DNA of 64,000 nt, from NCBI GenBank assembly GCA_014655195.1, contig BNBH01000012.1:1-64000 (forward strand), given 5' to 3'. A model generated the notes under the pieces. The model did no database searches, had not been told where the DNA came from, and saw only the letters and a list, made by a program, of their open reading frames with translations. The translations under genes and the position numbers were made by a program. This DNA is from Streptomyces cellulosae (lineage in GTDB: Bacteria; Actinomycetota; Actinomycetes; Streptomycetales; Streptomycetaceae). Shown here one piece after another: positions 1 through 8,667 of this stretch; positions within the stretch are counted from its first letter, which is position 1; each line of letters opens with the position of its first letter.

Positions 1-19
1 CCCCCGCGACCCTCCCCCC

Positions 20-53
20 GACGCGCGACTCGTCCCCCGAGCAGTCGCGCGTC
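20..53. terminator. Stem-loop, probable terminator
   Basis: Perfect 11-bp inverted repeat (GACGCGCGACT / AGTCGCGCGTC) with a 12-nt loop, lying just beyond the end of the minus-strand gene that stops at 110. There is no U-tract, which is usual for Streptomyces. It could serve either strand. Confidence 0.5.
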
Positions 54-109
54 ATCCTGTCCGGGCACGCCCGTCACAAAGGCGTCCCGGAGTCCAAAGA
101 ACTCCGCGC

Positions 110-655
110 TCAGTCGGCCAGCGCCCGCGCCAGTTCCGTGCTGGCGCGCGCGACCTCCGTGTCCGGCTCGGACAGGAGCCGGTTCAGCTCCCCGCGCCGC
201 GCCCGCACCGCCTGCCGGGCCGCCCGCTCCCACACCACGGGGTTCTCCCGCCGGTTCAGAAGCTTCGGGTACGCGGCAGCGGTGCTCTCCCACTGCCGGG
301 CGTCGGCGATGGCCTTGAGCAGCTGGATGATCCCCGCCCGCACGGTGACGTGCGGCAGCTGCGCCAGCTCCCAGAGGAAGGGGACCGTCGCGGCGGTCGC
401 CTGCTCCGTGACGAAGCCGTACTGGCAGATCCGTTTCCTCAGATCCTCGAGGGCGGCGCGGGCGGTGTCGGCGTCGCCCCAGGCGATGCCGTTCAGCAGC
501 AGGGGAATGGCGGCCGCCGATCCGGTGGAGTCCTGCATGTCGGCCCACGGCACCTGGGACAGTGCCGCGAGGGGCGTGGACCGTGCCACTCCGGTGGGGG
601 ACGTGTGGCGCACTGGGCGCTCGCTGCTCGGCTGTTCCGTAGAAGCGCTGCGCAT
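110..655 (-). CDS. Hypothetical HEAT-like helical protein
   Basis: Not recognised as a named family. The 181-residue product starts at an ATG preceded by GGAAAGG ten bases upstream. Residues 1-45 are Ser/Pro-rich and probably disordered. From about residue 50 onward it is almost all helix, with leucine/alanine periodicity resembling HEAT/Armadillo repeats (for example TVPFLWELAQL and GIIQLLKAIADA). No signal peptide or membrane segment is seen, so it is probably cytoplasmic. It lies 30 bp downstream of the RsbW-type ATPase on the same strand and is likely co-transcribed with it, which suggests a protein-protein interaction role. That role is inference from context only. Confidence 0.6.
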   Translation of the reverse strand: MRSASTEQPSSERPVRHTSPTGVARSTPLAALSQVPWADMQDSTGSAAAIPLLLNGIAWGDADTARAALEDLRKRICQYGFVTEQATAATVPFLWELAQLPHVTVRAGIIQLLKAIADARQWESTAAAYPKLLNRRENPVVWERAARQAVRARRGELNRLLSEPDTEVARASTELARALAD

Positions 656-685
656 GGCGTGGGTGCCTTTCCGCGGGCAGTCGTG

Positions 686-1237
686 TCAGGTGGGCGGGCG
701 GGTGGACAACCGGGCCCACACCGTCTTGCCTGCCGGGACGGCGGGGAACCAGCCCCACGCCTCGGACAGGGCGTCGACGATGCGGAGCCCCCGGCCGTGC
801 TCCTCCAGGTCGGCGTCGCCGCCGGGAGGCCGCCGCACGGGCGGGCGGTCGTCGGGGTCGGTGACCGTGAGCAGCAGGTGCGCCGGCTCCAGGCGGAACC
901 CCAGCCGTACGTCCGGCTCACCCGGGCAGCGTGACGCCGCGTGCGTGACGGCGTTGGCGGCCAGCTCGGTCATGACCAAGGCGGCGTCGTCGCAGCACTG
1001 CTGCAGCGACCAGTCCCCGAGGGTGTCGCGGGTGAAGGACCGCACTCGCGCGAGGCCCTCCCTGCTGCAGGCGATGCTCACCGCCGCGTAGGGGGCGGCG
1101 GCGGGCACCGTCTGCAGTGGGGACCCGTCCTCGTGCGGCACCGCGGGCAGCGGGCCGAACGACCCGGCGCCGCCACCACCTGCCGGTAAGACGGCCGAGG
1201 CCGTCGGCCGGAGCGTCAAGTGCACAGGTGATGACAC
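686..1237 (-). CDS. RsbW-type ATP-binding regulatory protein
   Basis: A 183-residue single-domain GHKL/HATPase_c protein of the anti-sigma-factor-kinase type that is common in Streptomyces. Visible ATP-site motifs are the N box ELAANAVTHA (residues 91-100), DPDD (127-130) and the glycine box HGRGLRIVD (147-155). The first 50 residues are low complexity. The start is GTG at 1237 with GGAG five bases upstream. It is divergent from a DUF397 gene and close to an XRE/DUF5753 regulator. This trio is the known WhiJ/AbaA-like arrangement tied to development and antibiotic control in Streptomyces. Its partner is unknown and no sigma factor is adjacent. Confidence 0.85.
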   Translation of the reverse strand: MSSPVHLTLRPTASAVLPAGGGGAGSFGPLPAVPHEDGSPLQTVPAAAPYAAVSIACSREGLARVRSFTRDTLGDWSLQQCCDDAALVMTELAANAVTHAASRCPGEPDVRLGFRLEPAHLLLTVTDPDDRPPVRRPPGGDADLEEHGRGLRIVDALSEAWGWFPAVPAGKTVWARLSTRPPT

Positions 1238-1319
1238 GGCATCTCCTCGATGCGACGTCAGGACGGGGCGCTCCCACGGGGGTTGACGCCACGGCTATTA
1301 TCCACGCTGTCAGCGCTCG

Positions 1320-1333
1320 CGTGCAATTGCACG
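1320..1333. promoter_or_regulatory. 14-bp perfect palindrome in divergent promoter region
   Basis: CGTGCAATTGCACG is a perfect palindrome in an unusually AT-rich patch between the divergent ATPase (start 1237) and the DUF397 gene (start 1412). A weak minus-strand promoter can be read here, with TTGCAC inside the palindrome and GATAAT 18 bp further on. It is a plausible operator for the nearby XRE regulator; this is inference. Confidence 0.45.
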
Positions 1334-1411
1334 GGAAATTGCGCGAGAATTTTCGCCAAGCGCGGCGACGGCCGTGCGGGGCGGGACGAGAACAGCAGCA
1401 AGGAGACAGCG

Positions 1412-1666
1412 GTGCCTGGAGTGCGGAACGGAGTGCGGGCCTCCCAGTTGGACGCCCGCTGGATCAAGAGCCGGCACAGCAACGCCGAAGGCAACTGTGT
1501 CGAGGTCGCACCGCTGTCCGGCGGTGACGTCGCGATGCGCAACTCCCGCGACCCCGACGGTCCGGCCCTCGTGTACACCGCCGCCGAGCTGGCCGCCTTC
1601 CTGGCGGGTGCCAAGGACGGCGAGTTCGACCACCTGGTCGGACGGCGGGGCACCCCGTCCGTATGA
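1412..1666 (+). CDS. DUF397 domain protein
   Basis: An 84-residue DUF397 protein. The family pattern is clear: a basic WIKSRHS segment near residue 17, then NCVEVAP, MRNSRDPDGPAL and an AAELAAFLAGAKDGEFD tail. I chose the GTG at 1412 because AAGGAG lies 7 nt upstream and the DUF397 core begins soon after it; the frame is open further upstream but reads through the promoter region. DUF397 proteins are small partners of XRE/DUF5753 regulators in Streptomyces, and the regulator here starts 200 bp downstream on the same strand. The molecular function is not established; they may modulate the regulator or act with the RsbW-like ATPase. Confidence 0.85.
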   Translation: MPGVRNGVRASQLDARWIKSRHSNAEGNCVEVAPLSGGDVAMRNSRDPDGPALVYTAAELAAFLAGAKDGEFDHLVGRRGTPSV

Positions 1667-1865
1667 CGGGTCGTCTCGTCCGTACGACGGGCCGCCGCGC
1701 CCGCTGACCCGCGCGGCCGGCGCCGGACCCTCACCGGGTGCGCCGGCGCCGGCGAAGCGGAGTCCAACTGTCCCACTTCGATCGGCATTTCACATTCGGA
1801 TGCGGTGAGGCAGCGTCAGATGCGATAGTGTGAATCGCCCTTGTGCCGGTCTGCTGGGAGTCAGG

Positions 1866-2788
1866 ATGTCCGCCGCGTCGCATCGCATCTCCCGTCTGGA
1901 ACCCTACCTGGACAGGCCCGAGCCCGCGCCGACCCTGCTCAAGATGCTGGTGGGCGTGCAGCTGGCCGGTTTCCGCGAGGACGCCGGACTGTCCCAGGAC
2001 CAGGCGGCCCGCTCCGTCGGCTTCAGCGGGGCCAAGCTGTCCCGCATCGAGTCCGGCAAGGGCCGCCGTCCCCCGACCGAGACCGACGTCCGGGCGCTGC
2101 TCGAGCTCTACGGCACCGACGGCTACGAGGCCTCCGTCCTCCTCAAGCTGCTCAAGCGGGCCGGCGAGCCGGGCTGGTGGCAGCGGTACGACAAGCGGCT
2201 GATGCCCGAGTGGTTCGACCGCCTGGTCGGACTGCAGGAGGCCGCCGCCACGATTCGTACGTTCGAGATCCAGTACGTCCCCGGACTGCTGCAGACCGCC
2301 GACTACACCCGCGCGGTCGTCGAGCGCGGACTGCCCAACGCCCCGGCGAGCGAGGTGCAGCGCCGCGTCGAGCTGCGCATGCGCCGCGCCCAGCTGCTGC
2401 TCCGCGAGGACGCCCCCAGCTGTGGGCCGTCATCGACGAGTCGGTCCTGCTGCGCGTCCTCGGCGACCGCACCGTGATGCGCGACCAGCTCGACCACCTG
2501 GCGAAGATGGCCGAGCGGCCCAACGTCACCCTGCAGATCGTCCCGCTGAACGTCACCAACGCCTCGGCGCCCGCCATCCCGGTGACCTATCTGCGCTTCG
2601 GCGGACTCGACCTGCCCGACGTGGTCTACCTGGAGCACATCAGAAGCGCCAACTTCCTCGAGGACCGCGACGAGACCGAGGAGTACCGGATCGTGCTCGA
2701 CCGTCTCGCCGACGAGGCGCTCACACCCCGTGAGTCCGTCGAGATGCTGCGCCGCACGATCGACGAGCGCTACGCGCTCTCCTCCTGA
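1866..2788 (+). pseudogene. XRE-family HTH/DUF5753 regulator, frameshifted
   Basis: WhiJ-like transcription regulator with an N-terminal helix-turn-helix (GLSQDQAARSVGFSGAKLSR, roughly residues 38-57) and a C-terminal DUF5753 domain. The start is ATG 1866 with GGGAG at 1856-1860. The reading frame breaks at a run of five C (2413-2417). The first frame ends in REDAP, then reads nonsense to a stop at 2477. The rest of the domain (QLWAVIDESVL to the end at 2788) continues in the -1 frame. One extra C would restore REDAPQLWAVIDE, the expected family sequence. This is a one-base deletion in a homopolymer: a real mutation or a sequencing error. The downstream half is well preserved, so any inactivation is recent. 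Confidence 0.8.
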
Positions 2789-2816
2789 CCAGGACCACTC
2801 GCTTCCCGTCAGAACC

Positions 2817-2854
2817 GACGCCCCTCCCCGCCACGAGGTCCGGGGAGGGGCGTC
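2817..2854. terminator. Bidirectional terminator
   Basis: Perfect 14-bp stem (GACGCCCCTCCCCG / CGGGGAGGGGCGTC) with a 10-nt loop, between the convergent XRE regulator (ends 2788) and methyltransferase (ends 2870). Confidence 0.8.
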
Positions 2855-2869
2855 GCGCTGTCGTGAGGG

Positions 2870-3691
2870 TTACGAGGGAAGCCGGCCCACTCCGCCGAAC
2901 TCGATCCACTCCTGGGTGAGCTGACGGGGCGCCACCTCGGTGTCCGGACGCCAGGTGGAGACCTCCACGAGGCCCGGCTCCAGGATCTCCAGTCCTTCGA
3001 AGAGCGCCTCGACGTCCTTCTGCTGGCGGACCCGGCCCCAGTGTCCCTGGGTCGCCTGGTCCATGAAGTCGGTGACGAACTTGCGGACCTTCTCGTCCTC
3101 GCTGACCAGCTGGCACATCACCATGAAGCTGCCCGGCGCGAGCCGCTCCCGCACCCGGTTGGCGACCGCCAGCGGACCGTCGGTGTCACTGTCCGGGATG
3201 CAGTGGAACACCGAGTTGAACAGCACGCACACCGGCTCGTCGAAGTTGATCAGCCGCTGCGTCTCGGCGTGACCGAATATCCCGTCGGTGTCGCGCATGT
3301 CGGCCTGGATGACCACCGTGCGCTCGTCCTGCTCCAGCAGGGCCCGGCCGTGCACCAGCACCATCGGGTCGTTGTCGACGTACACCACATGGGTGGTGGG
3401 GTCGATGCGCTGTGCCACCTGGTGCACGTTGTCCTGCGTGGGCAGGCCGGAGCCGTGGTCCAGGTACTGGCGGATGCCGTACTCCTGGGTGAGCGTGCGG
3501 ACCACGCGCTGCAGGAAACGGCGGTTGTTCAGCGCCAGCCGGCGGGTGCTCGGGACGACCTTGTCGAGCTCCTCGACCGCGGCGCGGTCCGCAGAGTAGT
3601 TGTCCTTGCCGCCGAGGTAGTAGTCGTACATACGCGCGGCCGTCGGCACGGTTGCGTCGATCTCGGTGGACAGCTGCTTACCGGTGTGCAT
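2870..3691 (-). CDS. SAM-dependent methyltransferase (DUF574/Methyltransf_19)
   Basis: A 273-residue class I methyltransferase of the actinobacterial DUF574 group (Methyltransf_19), often found beside XRE/DUF397 regulators. Visible marks are ARMYDYYLGGKDNY near the N terminus, the SAM-binding loop LDHGSGLPT, VVYVDNDPMVL (acidic end of strand 2) and a C-terminal VEVSTWRPD. The ATG at 3691 has AGGGGG a few bases upstream and starts the conserved part; an in-frame codon at 3718 is less likely. The substrate is unknown. No signal or membrane segment is present. It is separated from the convergent regulator by a strong terminator, so it forms its own unit. Confidence 0.88.
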   Translation of the reverse strand: MHTGKQLSTEIDATVPTAARMYDYYLGGKDNYSADRAAVEELDKVVPSTRRLALNNRRFLQRVVRTLTQEYGIRQYLDHGSGLPTQDNVHQVAQRIDPTTHVVYVDNDPMVLVHGRALLEQDERTVVIQADMRDTDGIFGHAETQRLINFDEPVCVLFNSVFHCIPDSDTDGPLAVANRVRERLAPGSFMVMCQLVSEDEKVRKFVTDFMDQATQGHWGRVRQQKDVEALFEGLEILEPGLVEVSTWRPDTEVAPRQLTQEWIEFGGVGRLPS

Positions 3692-3858
3692 CGTTCCCCC
3701 TGCGGAGTGCCGCGCCAACTGGACTGGCTGGACAGGAAATACATCCTAGGGAGGGCCGTACGGCCCTTGCCAGTCCGTCGGCGAACATGACCACGAAGGA
3801 ATGGTGAAGGAGCGTCAGGTCGTCACGGTGAGTGGCGTGATGTGTGTGATGCGTGATG

Positions 3859-3883
3859 GTCTGGCTCCCGGAGGCGCGGGTAC
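3859..3883 (+). promoter_or_regulatory. Candidate sigma-B-type promoter
   Basis: GTCT-N15-GGGTAC fits the published Streptomyces sigma-B pattern GNNT-N14-16-GGGTAC/T exactly. The predicted transcription start is near 3890, about 34 nt before the GTG start of the molybdopterin oxidoreductase. Called by eye, without experimental support. Confidence 0.5.
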
Positions 3884-3923
3884 CCGCCCCGCGGCATCCC
3901 CGTACCGAGGAGGTCGGACCACC

Positions 3924-6317
3924 GTGGACAGTTCGCCGGACCGGATCGCCAACCCCTGGGGCGCGCGCACCCCTTACGCACACGGCGAGCCCTGGCCGGT
4001 CCGCACCGACCAGCACCTCGCGGACGGGGTGACGGAGGAGGACGTCGAGCGGTGGGTGCCGTCCGCGTCGATCCTGCACTCCAACGGCGACGCCATGGAC
4101 ATCGCCGTACGCGGCGGACGTATCGTCGGCGTCCGCGGCCGCGCGGCCGACCGGGTCAACCGCGGGCGGCTCGGCCCCAAGGACCTCTACGGCTGGCAGG
4201 CCAACCACTCCCGTGACCGCCTCACCCGCCCCCTCGTCCGGGAGAACGGCCGCCTGGTCGAGACCGACTGGGACACCGCCATGGACCGCGTCGTCTCCCG
4301 CACCCGCACCCTGCTCGACGACCGCGGTCCCGGATCCGTCGGCTTCTACACCAGCGGACAGCTGTTCCTGGAGGAGTACTACACCCTCTCCGTCCTCGCC
4401 CACGCCGGCGTCCGCACCAACCACCTCGACGGCAACACCCGGCTGTGCACGGCCACCGCCGCCGAGGCCCTCAAGGAGAGCTTCGGCTCCGACGGCCAGC
4501 CCGGCTCGTACGAGGACATCGACCACGCCGACACGATCGCCCTGTTCGGGCACAACATGGCCGAGACGCAGACGGTCCTCTGGACGCGCGTCCTGGACCG
4601 GCTGGAGGGCTCCGACCCGCCCCGGCTGCTGTGCGTGGACCCCCGGTACACCCCCGTCGCCCGCCGCGCCGACATCCACCTGGCGCCGCGCCCCGGCACC
4701 AACGTCGCCCTGCTCAACGCCCTGCTCCACGAGATCGTCCGCACCGGCCGCGTCGACCGCGCCTACCTCGACGCGCACACCGTCGGTTACGGTGAACTCG
4801 CCGCCGGCGTCGAGCACTGCACCCCCCGCTGGGCCGCGGAGATCTGCGACGTCCCCGCCGCCGAGATCGAACGCGCCGCCGACCTGCTCGGCGACGCGAA
4901 GCGGCTCACCTCCACCGTCCTCCAGGGCGTCTACCAGTCCCACCAGGCGTCCGCCGCCGCCGTGCAGGTCAACAACCTGCACCTGATCCGCGGCATGCTC
5001 GGCCGCCCCGGCTGCGGACTCATGCAGATGAACGGCCAGCCCACCGCCCAGAACACCCGCGAGTGCGGTGCCGACGGCGACCTCCCCGGCTTCCGCAACT
5101 GGCAGAACGACCAGCATGTGGCCGAACTGGCCGAGATCTGGAACGTCGAACCGGACGGCATCCCGCACTACGGCCCGCCCACCCACGCCATGCAGATGTT
5201 CCGCTACGCCGAGCAGGGCTCGCTGCGCATGCTGTGGATCTCCGGCACCAACCCGGCCGTCTCCCTGCCCGAACTCGGCCGGATCCGCTCGGTCCTCGCG
5301 CAGGAACGCCTGTTCGTGGTGGTGCAGGACCTGTTCCTCACCGAGACCGCGCAGCTCGCCGATGTCGTCCTGCCGGCCGCGACCTGGGGCGAGAAGACCG
5401 GCGCCTTCACCAACGCCGACCGCACCGTCCACCTCTCCGAGAAGGCCGTGGACCCGCCCGGCGAGGCCCGCGCCGACCTCGACATCTTTCTCGACTTCGC
5501 GCACCGTATGGACTTCCGCGACAAGGACGGCGGCCCGCTGATCCCCTGGTCCGACCCGCAGGGCGCCTTCGCCGCCTGGCAGCGGTGCAGCGCCGGCCGC
5601 CCCTGCGACTACACCGGCCTCAGCTACGACAAGCTGCGCGACGGCGGCATCCAGTGGCCCTGCACCGAGGACGCCCCCGACGGCACCGCCCGCCTCTACG
5701 CCGACGGCTTCGACCACGCCCACCCCGACCGCTGCGAGAGCTACGGCAAGGACATGGTCACCGGATCCCCCGTCACCCCCGTCGAGTACCGCTCCCTCAA
5801 CCCGGACGGCAAAGCGGTGATCAAGGCCGCCGCGTACCTCCCGCTGCACGAGGACGCCTCCCCGGAGTACCCGCTCCAGCTGATCACCGGGCGGACCGTC
5901 CACCACTTCCACACCCGCACCAAGACCGGCCGCGCCCCCGAGCTGAACGCCGCCGCACCGGACGTCTGGGCCGAGATCTCTCCGTCCGAGGCGGCCGCGC
6001 AGGGCCTGGCCGACGGCGACCTGGTGCAGGTCACCACACCGCGTGGCGCGATCAGGGCCCGGCTGCGGACCATGGCGATCCGCGACGGCGTGGTGTTCGT
6101 ACCGTTCCACTACGGCTACTGGGACACCCCTGAGGGCCACCGGCCTCCCGACGGGCGCCCCGGACGCGCCGCCAACGAGACCACGATCACCGACTGGGAC
6201 CCGCTGTCCAAGCAGCCCCTGTTCAAGACGGCGGCGGCCCGCGTCACCCTGGTCGCCCGGCGCGGGACGCACGAGCAGCGGGCCACGGACGACACGAGGA
6301 CGGGAAGCACGGCATGA
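3924..6317 (+). CDS. Molybdopterin oxidoreductase lacking the Fe-S cysteines
   Basis: A 797-residue member of the DMSO-reductase/NasA-FdhH superfamily. I place the start at GTG 3924, with GAGGAGG about 10 nt upstream and a sigma-B-like promoter just before it. A molybdenum-ligand-like cysteine is present in RLCTATA (C175). Residues from about 660 form the molydopterin-dinucleotide-binding C domain (ITGRTVHHFHTRTKTG). In the N-terminal [4Fe-4S] region the normal C-x2-C-x3-C-x27-C spacing is kept exactly, but the ligands are S49, H52, D56 and G84, and there is no cysteine at all before C175. The cluster must therefore be absent or unusually ligated. No Tat signal is visible, so it is probably cytoplasmic. 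The substrate is unknown. It overlaps the next gene by 4 bp. Confidence 0.88.
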   Translation: MDSSPDRIANPWGARTPYAHGEPWPVRTDQHLADGVTEEDVERWVPSASILHSNGDAMDIAVRGGRIVGVRGRAADRVNRGRLGPKDLYGWQANHSRDRLTRPLVRENGRLVETDWDTAMDRVVSRTRTLLDDRGPGSVGFYTSGQLFLEEYYTLSVLAHAGVRTNHLDGNTRLCTATAAEALKESFGSDGQPGSYEDIDHADTIALFGHNMAETQTVLWTRVLDRLEGSDPPRLLCVDPRYTPVARRADIHLAPRPGTNVALLNALLHEIVRTGRVDRAYLDAHTVGYGELAAGVEHCTPRWAAEICDVPAAEIERAADLLGDAKRLTSTVLQGVYQSHQASAAAVQVNNLHLIRGMLGRPGCGLMQMNGQPTAQNTRECGADGDLPGFRNWQNDQHVAELAEIWNVEPDGIPHYGPPTHAMQMFRYAEQGSLRMLWISGTNPAVSLPELGRIRSVLAQERLFVVVQDLFLTETAQLADVVLPAATWGEKTGAFTNADRTVHLSEKAVDPPGEARADLDIFLDFAHRMDFRDKDGGPLIPWSDPQGAFAAWQRCSAGRPCDYTGLSYDKLRDGGIQWPCTEDAPDGTARLYADGFDHAHPDRCESYGKDMVTGSPVTPVEYRSLNPDGKAVIKAAAYLPLHEDASPEYPLQLITGRTVHHFHTRTKTGRAPELNAAAPDVWAEISPSEAAAQGLADGDLVQVTTPRGAIRARLRTMAIRDGVVFVPFHYGYWDTPEGHRPPDGRPGRAANETTITDWDPLSKQPLFKTAAARVTLVARRGTHEQRATDDTRTGSTA

Positions 6318-6805
6318 ACGGCATCGGCATCACCCTGCGCGCCCTCCACGACGGCGAGCGCGACCTGGAGACCGACCTCCTCGCCGTCGCCGAGCGGCAC
6401 CGCACCGAGCACGAGGTGCACCACGTCGCCACCGACGTCGCCCGCTGGTCCCGCGAGCACGCGGCCCGGCTGGCCGCCCTCGGCCCCGGCCACGGCGTCG
6501 AGCTGTCCGGCCCCCGCGACCACACCGCGCCCGGCGCCCTCACCGCCCTGCGCGAGAAGGCCGCGCAGGCCCTCGGACGGCGCCCGGAGACCGGGCTGCT
6601 CCTCCTGGAGGACCTGCGCGACCTGCACCTGGCCGCTGCCCGCAACAGCCTCCACTGGGAGATGCTCGCCCAGACCGCGCAGGCCATCCGCGACCGCGCC
6701 CTGCTCGACCTCGCGACCGACTGCCACCCCCGGACGCTGCGCCAGATGCGCTGGACCAACACGATGATCAAGGTGCTCTCGCCGCAGCTCCTGGTGAGTG
6801 TCTGA
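6314..6805 (+). CDS. Helical, possibly ferritin-like partner protein
   Basis: A 163-residue protein starting at ATG 6314, which overlaps the oxidoreductase stop (ATGA), so the two are translationally coupled. It is predicted to be nearly all helix, and looks like a four-helix bundle. Acidic and histidine residues recur in helix-like spacing: EHEVHH (residues 35-40), SREH, EDLRDLH and LHWEM. That is reminiscent of ferritin-like or DUF892-type folds that bind di-iron, but I cannot identify a full ligand set. There is no signal peptide. The coupling argues that it works with the Fe-S-less molybdoenzyme, perhaps as electron partner, chaperone or stress ferritin; this is inference. Confidence 0.65.
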   Translation: MNGIGITLRALHDGERDLETDLLAVAERHRTEHEVHHVATDVARWSREHAARLAALGPGHGVELSGPRDHTAPGALTALREKAAQALGRRPETGLLLLEDLRDLHLAAARNSLHWEMLAQTAQAIRDRALLDLATDCHPRTLRQMRWTNTMIKVLSPQLLVSV

Positions 6806-6939
6806 CCTGCCCCGGGACGGGTTTCCCGGCGCGCCTGCGCGACCGTCCCTGCCCCGCTATCGTCGGTTTCGTCCCCACGGGACGTCGGCCGCCGGCGGGC
6901 GGCGGCCGGCCCGACCGGAACCCCCGGGAGGCGGGCACC

Positions 6940-8646
6940 ATGGACGGCTACTACGACCTCGGCTCCTACGGACGGCCCGTGTCGACGACCTCCCCCGAGG
7001 CCCAACTCTGGTTCGACCGCGGGCTGATGTGGACCTACGCCTTCAACCACGAGGAGGCGGTCGTCTGTTTCCAGAAGGCCGCCGACGCCGACCCCGGCTG
7101 TGCGATGGCCCACTGGGGCATCGCCTACGCCCTCGGCCCGAACTACAACAAACCCTGGGAGGCCTTCGACACCGAGGACCTCAACCGCACCGTCGAGCGC
7201 ACCCACGCGGCCGTCGAACGCGCCCACCGGGCGGCCGAGGCGCGCGCAACCCCCGTCGAACGGGCCCTCGTCGAGGCCCTGCGCGCCCGCTACCCGCAGG
7301 ACCGCCCCGCGGAGGACTGCTCCGTCTGGAACGAACCGTACGCGGACCGCATGCTCGCCGTGTACGAGAGCGCACCCGGCGACCCCGACGTGGCCGCGCT
7401 GTGCGCCGACGCGCTGATGAACCTCACGCCCTGGCAGCTGTGGGACCTGAAGACCGGACGCCCCGCCGACGGCGCCCGCACCGTGGAGGCCAAGGAGGTG
7501 CTCGACGGCGCCCTCGCCACCGACGTCGGCGCCACGCACCCCGGCATCGTGCACCTCTACGTCCACCTGATGGAGATGTCCCCGACCCCGGAGGCCGCGC
7601 TCACCGTCGCCGACCGGCTGCGCGGCGCCGCGCCCGACGCGGGGCACCTGCTCCACATGCCCTCGCACCTCGAGGTGCTGTGCGGCGACTACCGTCGCGT
7701 CGTCTCGGACAACACCGCCGCCATCGCCGCCGACGACAAGTACCTCCAGCGGGCCGGCGCGATGAACTTCTACACGCTCTACCGCTGCCACAACCACCAC
7801 TTCCGGATCTACGGCGCCATGTTCGCCGGACAGTCCCAGGTGGCGCTGGACGCCGCCGCCCAGCTCGAGGCCGCGGTGCCCGAGAAGCTGCTCCGGGTGG
7901 AGTCCCCGCCCATGGCGGACTGGCTGGAGGCGTTCCTGGCGATGCGCTTCCACGTGCTGATCCGCTTCGGCCGCTGGGACGACATCCTCGCCCTGCCGTT
8001 CCCCGACGACCCCGAGCTGTACTCCGTCACGACCGCGATGCTGCACTACGCCCGCGGCATCGCCCTCGGCGTGAAGGGCGACACGGACGCAGCCGGCGCC
8101 GAGCGGGAGAAGTTCCGCGCGGCCGTGGACCGGGTGCCCGAGAGCAGGATGCTCTTCAACAACACCTGCCACGACATCCTCGCCATCGCCTCCGCGATGC
8201 TCGACGGCGAACTCGCCTACCGCAAGGGTGACTACGACTCCGCCTTCGCCGCGCTGGAACTGGCCGTCGAACGGGACGACACCCTGCCGTACGACGAGCC
8301 GTGGGGCTGGATGCAGCCCACCCGGCACGCCCTCGGCGCGCTGCTGCTCGAACAGGGCCGGGTCGCCGAGGCGGAGGCCGTCTACCGGGCCGACCTGGGC
8401 CTGGACGACACCCTGCCCCGGCCGCTCCAGCACCCGAACAACGTCTGGGCGCTGCACGGCTTCCACGAGTGCCTGCTGCGCACCGGCAAGACCGGCGAGG
8501 CCGCGATCGTCGCCCGGCAGCTGCGGCAGGCGGCGGCGCTGGCGGACGTACCGGTCCACGCGTCCTGCTTCTGCCGCATCGACACGCAGGACCACCCGCA
8601 GCCGGGGGAGCACGGTCATGGTGTGGGGGAGCACGCCTGCCATTGA
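6940..8646 (+). CDS. TPR-repeat protein
   Basis: A 568-residue tetratricopeptide-repeat protein. The start is ATG 6940 with GGGAGG upstream; the frame is open further upstream, but that part runs antisense-like through the previous genes. It opens with a family-typical segment, AQLWFDRGLMWTYAFNHEEA, whose helices hold a TPR (FNHEEAVVCFQKAADADPGCAMAHWG). Further TPR-like helices recur through the chain, ending with GEAAIVARQLRQA. A histidine-rich stretch lies near residues 270-290 (RCHNHHFR). No signal peptide. Such proteins are common in actinobacteria with no assigned biochemical role; scaffolding is likely. It lies 134 bp after the molybdoenzyme operon with a possible TATCGT -10 at about 6858. 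Confidence 0.85.
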   Translation: MDGYYDLGSYGRPVSTTSPEAQLWFDRGLMWTYAFNHEEAVVCFQKAADADPGCAMAHWGIAYALGPNYNKPWEAFDTEDLNRTVERTHAAVERAHRAAEARATPVERALVEALRARYPQDRPAEDCSVWNEPYADRMLAVYESAPGDPDVAALCADALMNLTPWQLWDLKTGRPADGARTVEAKEVLDGALATDVGATHPGIVHLYVHLMEMSPTPEAALTVADRLRGAAPDAGHLLHMPSHLEVLCGDYRRVVSDNTAAIAADDKYLQRAGAMNFYTLYRCHNHHFRIYGAMFAGQSQVALDAAAQLEAAVPEKLLRVESPPMADWLEAFLAMRFHVLIRFGRWDDILALPFPDDPELYSVTTAMLHYARGIALGVKGDTDAAGAEREKFRAAVDRVPESRMLFNNTCHDILAIASAMLDGELAYRKGDYDSAFAALELAVERDDTLPYDEPWGWMQPTRHALGALLLEQGRVAEAEAVYRADLGLDDTLPRPLQHPNNVWALHGFHECLLRTGKTGEAAIVARQLRQAAALADVPVHASCFCRIDTQDHPQPGEHGHGVGEHACH

Positions 8647-8667
8647 GGCGGCTTCTATGGGAATGGC

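Noticed and set aside
2405..2425. Programmed -1 frameshift in the XRE regulator
   Set aside because: There is no X-XXY-YYZ slippery heptamer or downstream stem typical of programmed shifts, and family members are encoded in one frame; a mutation or read error is simpler.
3678..6272. 864-codon open frame on the minus strand opposite the molybdoenzyme
   Set aside because: High-GC codon bias keeps the antisense frame open; composition is Gly/Val/Ala-rich without domain signals, and the plus-strand gene has clear motifs.
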